Assembly (NCBI GenBank): GCA_039806955.1
Contig: JBDHQI010000022.1
Span: 1-64,000 of the forward strand
Length of the DNA stretch: 64,000 nt
Source: JADLHS01 sp039806955
Lineage (GTDB): Bacteria > Verrucomicrobiota > Verrucomicrobiia > Limisphaerales > JADLHS01
Direction: 5' to 3'
The notes under the pieces: model-generated
Told to the model about the DNA's origin: nothing
Database searches by the model: none
Seen by the model: only the letters and a program-made list of their open reading frames with translations
Part shown: in pieces, positions 60,269 through 64,000 of the stretch
How positions within the stretch are numbered: position 1 is the stretch's first letter
Layout: every line of letters begins with the position of its first letter
Translations under genes and position numbers: made by a program

Positions 60269-60295
60269 CGCCGAAACACACAATGCAAAAAGATC

Positions 60296-60754
60296 ATGTA
60301 TAAAATCATTGGCGCCGATGGCAAGGAATACGGGCCGGTTTCGCTGGCACAACTGCAACAATGGATCGCCGAAGGCCGGGCGAATCACCAATCCAAAGTC
60401 CTCCGCGAAGGGGAAACGGAATGGAAGACCATTGGTGAGATCCCGGGGTTGTCCGGCGCCGGTCTTCCACCACTGCCCACCACGCCAACGCAGACGGTTG
60501 CCCAGGATGTGCCCAATTATCTCTGGCAATCCATCGTGATCACGCTGTGTTGCTGTATTCCCTTTGGTGTTGTGGCCATCGTTTACGCGGCGCAGGTGCG
60601 GACGAAACTGAACGTGGGCGATTTCGCGGGGGCGCAAGACGCCTCGAACAAAGCCCGGATGTGGTGTTGGGTCGGATTCATCGTCGGCATTCTGACCAAT
60701 GTCATTGGCGGTGTGGTTCAGTTTATGGCGATGCGGGCGGCCAGTGGGAATTGA
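60296..60754 (+). CDS. GYF_2/CD225-domain membrane protein
   Basis: 152 aa. The same GYF_2 start (MYKIIGADGKEYGPVSLAQLQQWIAEGRANHQSKVLREGETEWKTI), a Pro-rich linker, then a CD225/dispanin-like domain: VPNYLWQSIVITLCCCIPFGVVAIVYAAQVRTKLNVGDFAGAQDASNKARMWCWVGFIVGILTNVI. This second half is like eukaryotic IFITM-type proteins in its Cys cluster and loop and is frequent in bacteria. It begins 27 nt after the TM2 gene. Function unknown; the shared GYF_2 domain suggests a common Pro-rich partner. Confidence 0.87.
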   Translation: MYKIIGADGKEYGPVSLAQLQQWIAEGRANHQSKVLREGETEWKTIGEIPGLSGAGLPPLPTTPTQTVAQDVPNYLWQSIVITLCCCIPFGVVAIVYAAQVRTKLNVGDFAGAQDASNKARMWCWVGFIVGILTNVIGGVVQFMAMRAASGN

Positions 60755-60758
60755 ATCA

Positions 60759-61199
60759 ATGCGAATGTCTCATTCAACGGTCTCCGCCGCGCCATCGCGT
60801 CAACCGGGCTGGAAGTTGCTCGGCTTTGGTTTGGTGGCCGGTGCGGCGCTAGTGGTTTTATATTGCTTTACCCGTTTTGATCCGAGTGAACATTCATTTT
60901 TCCCGCGCTGTCTTTTCCATACGCTCAGTGGGTTGGACTGTCCCGGCTGCGGTGGCCAGCGCGCGTTACACCAGTTGTTGCACGGCCACTTGAACCTGGC
61001 GTTGCAAAGCAATGCGTTGTTCGTATTCCTGTTGCCGCTTGGGGCGTGGGTCGGATGCGGATTTTTGTTCCGGACGCTATTGGGGGTCCGTCTTCCCAGG
61101 TTCTTTGCGCACCACCTCTGGCCGTGGGCGCTTTGCGGCTTGGTAATCGGCTTCGCCATCGCGCGGAATTTGCCGGGCTGTGATTGGTTGCGGCCTTGA
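60759..61199 (+). CDS. DUF2752 membrane protein
   Basis: 146 aa. After a membrane helix (GFGLVAGAALVVLYCF) comes the DUF2752 hallmark LDCPGCGGQRALHQLLHGHLNLALQSNALFVFLLPLGAWVG, with the Cys-Pro-x-Cys-Gly-Gly motif, then two more helices. The Cys pair could bind metal or form a disulfide. DUF2752 genes often accompany CD225 and TM2 genes in Bacteroidota and Verrucomicrobiota. Starts 4 nt after the CD225 stop; a second ATG at 60765 is possible. Confidence 0.87.
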   Translation: MRMSHSTVSAAPSRQPGWKLLGFGLVAGAALVVLYCFTRFDPSEHSFFPRCLFHTLSGLDCPGCGGQRALHQLLHGHLNLALQSNALFVFLLPLGAWVGCGFLFRTLLGVRLPRFFAHHLWPWALCGLVIGFAIARNLPGCDWLRP

Positions 61200-61209
61200 G
61201 GTTGCGTTC

Positions 61210-61611
61210 ATGAAATTTAACCTGCGCCTGGGCGATGGCCGGAACCTCACGGCAGCCGATGCCTGGGCTTGTTGCACCGGCAATTGCGCGTTTCCCGGCA
61301 GCGGCTCATTACTGGCTGGACGCAGGATTGGTTACGCACAAAGCCTGCTGGCGGGGATTGGCTTTGTTCTGACGCTGTGGTTCGGCAGCCGTTTTCTCGC
61401 CTGGGGTGTGCGACATTGGTCGGAATTGATGCATCCCTCGGGCGATCCACTAGATTTTCTGGAAAGTCTGTGGCAAGGCGTGCGCGGCACGCTGTTCGGC
61501 ATTGGCATCTTTGCGTTTAGCTGGATTTGGGCTTTGCTGACCAGCCTGTCCATTCTCCGTGCCGCCCGTCAGCGGGAGAAAGCCATTCACAAACCGCCGG
61601 TGATTCATTGA
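61210..61611 (+). CDS. Small membrane protein of the GYF_2 cluster
   Basis: 133 aa. The N-terminus (MKFNLRLGDGRNLTAADAWACCTGNCAFPGSGSLLAGRRIGYAQ) has a Cys-rich stretch CCTGNC and a TM2-like beginning (PGSGSLLAGRRIGY), followed by two or three hydrophobic segments (SLLAGIGFVLTLWFGSRFL and LFGIGIFAFSWIWALLTSLSIL). Unrecognised. It follows the DUF2752 gene by 10 nt and is likely the last member of this four-gene unit. Confidence 0.7.
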   Translation: MKFNLRLGDGRNLTAADAWACCTGNCAFPGSGSLLAGRRIGYAQSLLAGIGFVLTLWFGSRFLAWGVRHWSELMHPSGDPLDFLESLWQGVRGTLFGIGIFAFSWIWALLTSLSILRAARQREKAIHKPPVIH

Positions 61612-61676
61612 ACATACCACTGGTTTACGGGCGTCGTGGGGGGATCGGTAATCGCGGATTCGCAGATGCTTGATGT

Positions 61677-62108
61677 ATGAACTGGTTGCGGCACATTCAG
61701 GCTTGGTTGGGTTGGGGTGACAAAGCAACACCCGAACACTTGCGCCGCGGTCAATTAGGCGAGCGGGCGGCGAAGCGACAACTGCAAAAGCTCGGCCTGA
61801 AATACCTCACCGCCAACTTTCGCTCGGACCGCGGGGAAATTGATCTGATTTTTCGCGACCGCGATTGTCTCGTGTTTATTGAAGTAAAAACCCGTTCTTC
61901 CGAAGAGTGGACCCGACCGGCGGCCGCGGTGGATGCGGGCAAGCGGCGCCGCCTTTCACAAACCGCGCTGGACTATCTGCGGCTGCTGAAGCAGCCCGAG
62001 GTCAAAATCCGTTTTGACATCGTGGAAGTGTTGTTGACCGACGGCGAGGTTCGCGAGGTGCGGCACCTGCCGAATGCGTTTTCGTTAAGTCGGCCCTATC
62101 GGTATTGA
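61677..62108 (+). CDS. YraN/UPF0102 family nuclease-fold protein
   Basis: 143 aa. HLRRGQLGERAAKRQLQKLGLKYLTANFRSDRGEIDLIFRDRDCLVFIEVKTRSSEEWTRPAAAVDAGKRRRLSQTALDYL contains the PD-(D/E)xK-like core of the YraN family: GE...D (GEIDLI), ExK (IEVKTR). Members are thought to be Holliday-junction or endonuclease-related; no activity has been firmly shown. It is complete and lies between the membrane protein cluster and the converging MnmD-like gene. Confidence 0.92.
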   Translation: MNWLRHIQAWLGWGDKATPEHLRRGQLGERAAKRQLQKLGLKYLTANFRSDRGEIDLIFRDRDCLVFIEVKTRSSEEWTRPAAAVDAGKRRRLSQTALDYLRLLKQPEVKIRFDIVEVLLTDGEVREVRHLPNAFSLSRPYRY

Positions 62109-62173
62109 AGGTCGCGGCACGTCGGGCGGAAGAATTACTTCCAGCCACTTTGCTATTGGTCCCGTTTGGTTGT

Positions 62174-63037
62174 TCACGGGGTGAATTGGCGATGCGATTG
62201 AAGCTTTTTCCAAGATTCAGTCGAGAGTGCCGCCCGTGAATATGTGGGCTTGCATAATGGTTCGGCACAGTCGGAACGGCGCGCGCGCTCCAACCAGCGA
62301 TGATCCAATGGTGCGTCAATCAACTCCAGCGTGTTGGCGGCTACAGTCGTTTCCTCCTTCATTCCCGCCGCGCCCCCGCGCCCCACAAAAAATCCCGCCA
62401 GCAGCAACGTGACGCGAATCATGGTGCTGCGGGAGTACGTCGCCAGATTGCAGGGGCGCTCCGGATCGAGCGCCTGGAATAAATTCGTGAACAGTGGCAG
62501 CGTCCACATCGCTGGATTGCGCGCGGGTGAGAAGGCATCGAACATGAGGGCGTGCGGCGGGGGGAGAGCTGGAACTGTCCGAGAGGCGAGAAGAGAGGGG
62601 AAGTCGCCCATTTGCAATTGCCACGCTACTTCATGTTGACCATCGGTAAACCGGAGTTGGCGATTTTCGATCAGTCTCGCCAATGGAGCTTCGTAGTCCC
62701 GCAAATAACCCAATGCTTCCGGATGTTGCAATGCGAACTGCAGCGGTTCGAGCGTGTCGTCAAAACTGATCAGACGTAACGGGCGGGAGCATGTCCGCGT
62801 TGCGCGTAATCCGGCGAGGGCATTGGCGGCGGCGCCCAGCCCAATGTCCCAGAGTACGAATTCCTCCTCGCTGGCGGCGCGCTGGGGAAGTCTCAGTTGT
62901 TGCACATACAATAAATCGGCCTCGGCTTCTGGTCCCAGACCCGGATGCATCTTCTCAGCGTAGGCAGCAGAGTAAACGGTATATGAGCCAGCAGCCTGGC
63001 GGCGGAGTGTGTATTCTGCTGAGTCCATGGGGTTCAA
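62174..63037 (-). CDS. MnmD-like tRNA 5-methylaminomethyl-2-thiouridine methyltransferase
   Basis: 287 aa of the MnmC(N)/MnmD family. The SAM-binding site is FVLWDIGLGAAANALAGLRATRTC, followed by LISFDDTLEPL; the family motif is FDAFSPARNPAMWT, with LATYSRSTMIRVTLLLAGFFVGRGGAAGMKEETTVAAN. It lacks the FAD oxidase domain of bifunctional MnmC, so it is an MnmD-type enzyme completing mnm5s2U34 in tRNA. The beginning differs from related proteins by the motif SAYAEKMHPGLGPEAEADLLYVQQL. It is 38 nt behind the histidine kinase gene. Confidence 0.88.
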   Translation of the reverse strand: MNPMDSAEYTLRRQAAGSYTVYSAAYAEKMHPGLGPEAEADLLYVQQLRLPQRAASEEEFVLWDIGLGAAANALAGLRATRTCSRPLRLISFDDTLEPLQFALQHPEALGYLRDYEAPLARLIENRQLRFTDGQHEVAWQLQMGDFPSLLASRTVPALPPPHALMFDAFSPARNPAMWTLPLFTNLFQALDPERPCNLATYSRSTMIRVTLLLAGFFVGRGGAAGMKEETTVAANTLELIDAPLDHRWLERARRSDCAEPLCKPTYSRAALSTESWKKLQSHRQFTP

Positions 63038-63075
63038 GTTTCGGGTGCGGGTTAGAGGCTGCGGGTGGAGAGAGC

Positions 63076-64000
63076 TTATGCGGGCAGGCGGACGGTGAAC
63101 GTGGTGCCGACGCCCACTTGACTGGCAACCTCGATGCGACCGCCGTGTGCTTCCACAATGGCTTTGCAGATGGCCAGCCCCAAACCGCAGCGACCCTCGG
63201 CGTGGGAGCGGGATTTATCGGCACGATAGAAGCGATTGAAGATAAGCGGCAAGTCTTCCGTTGCGATGCCGTGGCCGGTATCCGCCACGGTGATGAAGGC
63301 TTCTCCGGCCTCGGTGCCGGTGGTGACGGTGATGGTGCCGCCTGGTTTGTTATAGTGGATGGCGTTGTTGACCAGATTGTTGATGACCAGTCCGAGATGG
63401 TCGGCGTTGCCGGAGGTTGAAGCCGCTGCGAATTCATAGGCGATGCGGAGGCCGTGACGGCCGGCGAGCGAGCGGATGACTTCGCCGCGAGAGCGGGTGA
63501 GTTCGGCCAGATCAAGCGGTTCGCGCCGGGTTGATTGCTGGCTGGCGTCGAGCTTGGCGAGTTCGAGCAGCGACTCGGTCAAATGCCGCATCTGTTGCGC
63601 GGTGTCGAGACAGGTTTCAATGGTTTCGCGGTACTCCGTGGCGGTGCGTTCCCGGGCGAGGGTGGTCTGCGCTTCGGAAATGATGACGGCGATGGGAGTG
63701 CGCAATTCGTGTGAGGCGTCAGCGGTGAATTGCTTCTGTTGGGCGAAGGCGGCGTCAAGCCGGGCGAACGTGGAATTCAACGTGCCCGCCAACTGACCCA
63801 GCTCGCTGTCGGTGTCGGGGACATTGATTCGTTCGGACAGATTATCCTCGGCGATGCGGCGGGCGGTGGCGCTGATGTTTTCCACCGGGCGAATGGCGCG
63901 ACTGACAATCAGCCAGCCACCGGTCAATCCAAGGGCCAGCACCGTCAAACCGGCGGCGACCAGGATGAGCATGAAGCCGCGCATCGCGGCCAGTTCGGTG
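63076..64000 (-). CDS. Sensor histidine kinase, N-terminal part missing at the window edge
   Basis: About 308 residues present; the frame stays open to 64000, so the sensor domain is outside. Visible are a membrane helix (GFMLILVAAGLTVLALGLTGGWLIV), HAMP (SRAIRPVENISATARRIAEDNLSERINVPDTDSELGQLAGTLNSTFARLDAAFAQQKQFTADASHELRTPIAVI) with the His in SHELRTP, and the ATPase domain with NLVNNAIHYNKPGGTITVTTG (N-box), DTGHGI (G1), FNRFYRADKSRSHAEGRCGLGLAICKAIVEAHGG (F and G2). The response regulator should lie beyond the edge. Typical of CusS/heavy-metal-sensor type kinases. Confidence 0.93.
   Translation of the reverse strand, partial: TELAAMRGFMLILVAAGLTVLALGLTGGWLIVSRAIRPVENISATARRIAEDNLSERINVPDTDSELGQLAGTLNSTFARLDAAFAQQKQFTADASHELRTPIAVIISEAQTTLARERTATEYRETIETCLDTAQQMRHLTESLLELAKLDASQQSTRREPLDLAELTRSRGEVIRSLAGRHGLRIAYEFAAASTSGNADHLGLVINNLVNNAIHYNKPGGTITVTTGTEAGEAFITVADTGHGIATEDLPLIFNRFYRADKSRSHAEGRCGLGLAICKAIVEAHGGRIEVASQVGVGTTFTVRLPA

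Overview
The window looks like chromosomal DNA of a Verrucomicrobiota bacterium, most likely of the Limisphaerales (Pedosphaera-like) type. This is inference from gene content: a PEP-CTERM-type relic, decayed RHS repeats, GYF_2 small membrane proteins, a DUF6600 lipoprotein, right-handed beta-helix and GH2 glycosidases, Mla-type lipid transport and moderately GC-rich genes in short co-directional operons. There is no phage, integrase, transposase, CRISPR or rRNA. One tRNA, tRNA-Arg(CCU), is present.

Layout. 1-0.5 kb: a decayed RHS fragment. 0.6-4.8 kb (minus): an ABC exporter operon of ATPase, ABC-2 permease and a membrane-anchored repeat protein. 4.8-5.6 kb: a Doc-like toxin/antitoxin pair inserted at the ATPase start, with a diverged copy of the ATPase 5' end left on its far side. 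5.9-11.8 kb (minus): three SPFH (HflK/HflC) proteins followed by a heavy-metal P1B-ATPase. 11.9-12.9 kb: a lone ABC-2 permease. 13.2-17.2 kb (plus): a beta-lactamase-fold lipoprotein and an MlaE-MlaF-MlaD lipid transport set whose ATPase has lost its catalytic motifs. 17.2-21.2 kb: a 56-aa membrane protein, serine acetyltransferase, an AsmA-like protein and RarA with a coupled unknown protein. 21.9-27.7 kb (plus): a secreted carbohydrate-degradation cluster (GH2, two beta-helix proteins). 27.7-28.9 kb: a gene graveyard with palindromic repeats.

29-40.4 kb (plus) is the most unusual part. After a DUF5009 membrane protein there is an ECF sigma factor and then a tightly packed run of genes: a small protein, a rhomboid-fold protein without its catalytic serine, a PflX-like radical SAM protein, a small protein, a Ycf46-type AAA ATPase, a small membrane protein, a DUF1257 (Ycf35) protein, a DUF2997 protein, a degenerate S26 signal-peptidase-like membrane protein, a TPR protein, a PilT-type ATPase and a large secreted protein. 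Ycf46, Ycf35 and DUF2997 are known mainly from cyanobacteria and plastids and have no settled function. Their packaging here suggests an undescribed envelope-linked system.

40.4-49 kb: nucleoside hydrolase with a LacI regulator, a lipoprotein, ClpX-ClpP, an OPA-family transporter, an O6-alkylguanine methyltransferase, two anchored coiled-coil/unknown proteins and the tRNA. 49.2-58.5 kb: a DUF6600 lipoprotein, a secreted beta-sandwich protein and a MacA-MacB-TolC efflux operon with the tRNA-modification gene tsaC inside it. 58.6-64 kb: TrpD, a GYF_2/TM2, GYF_2/CD225, DUF2752 membrane-protein cluster, a YraN nuclease-fold protein, an MnmD-like tRNA methyltransferase, and a sensor histidine kinase cut by the right edge.
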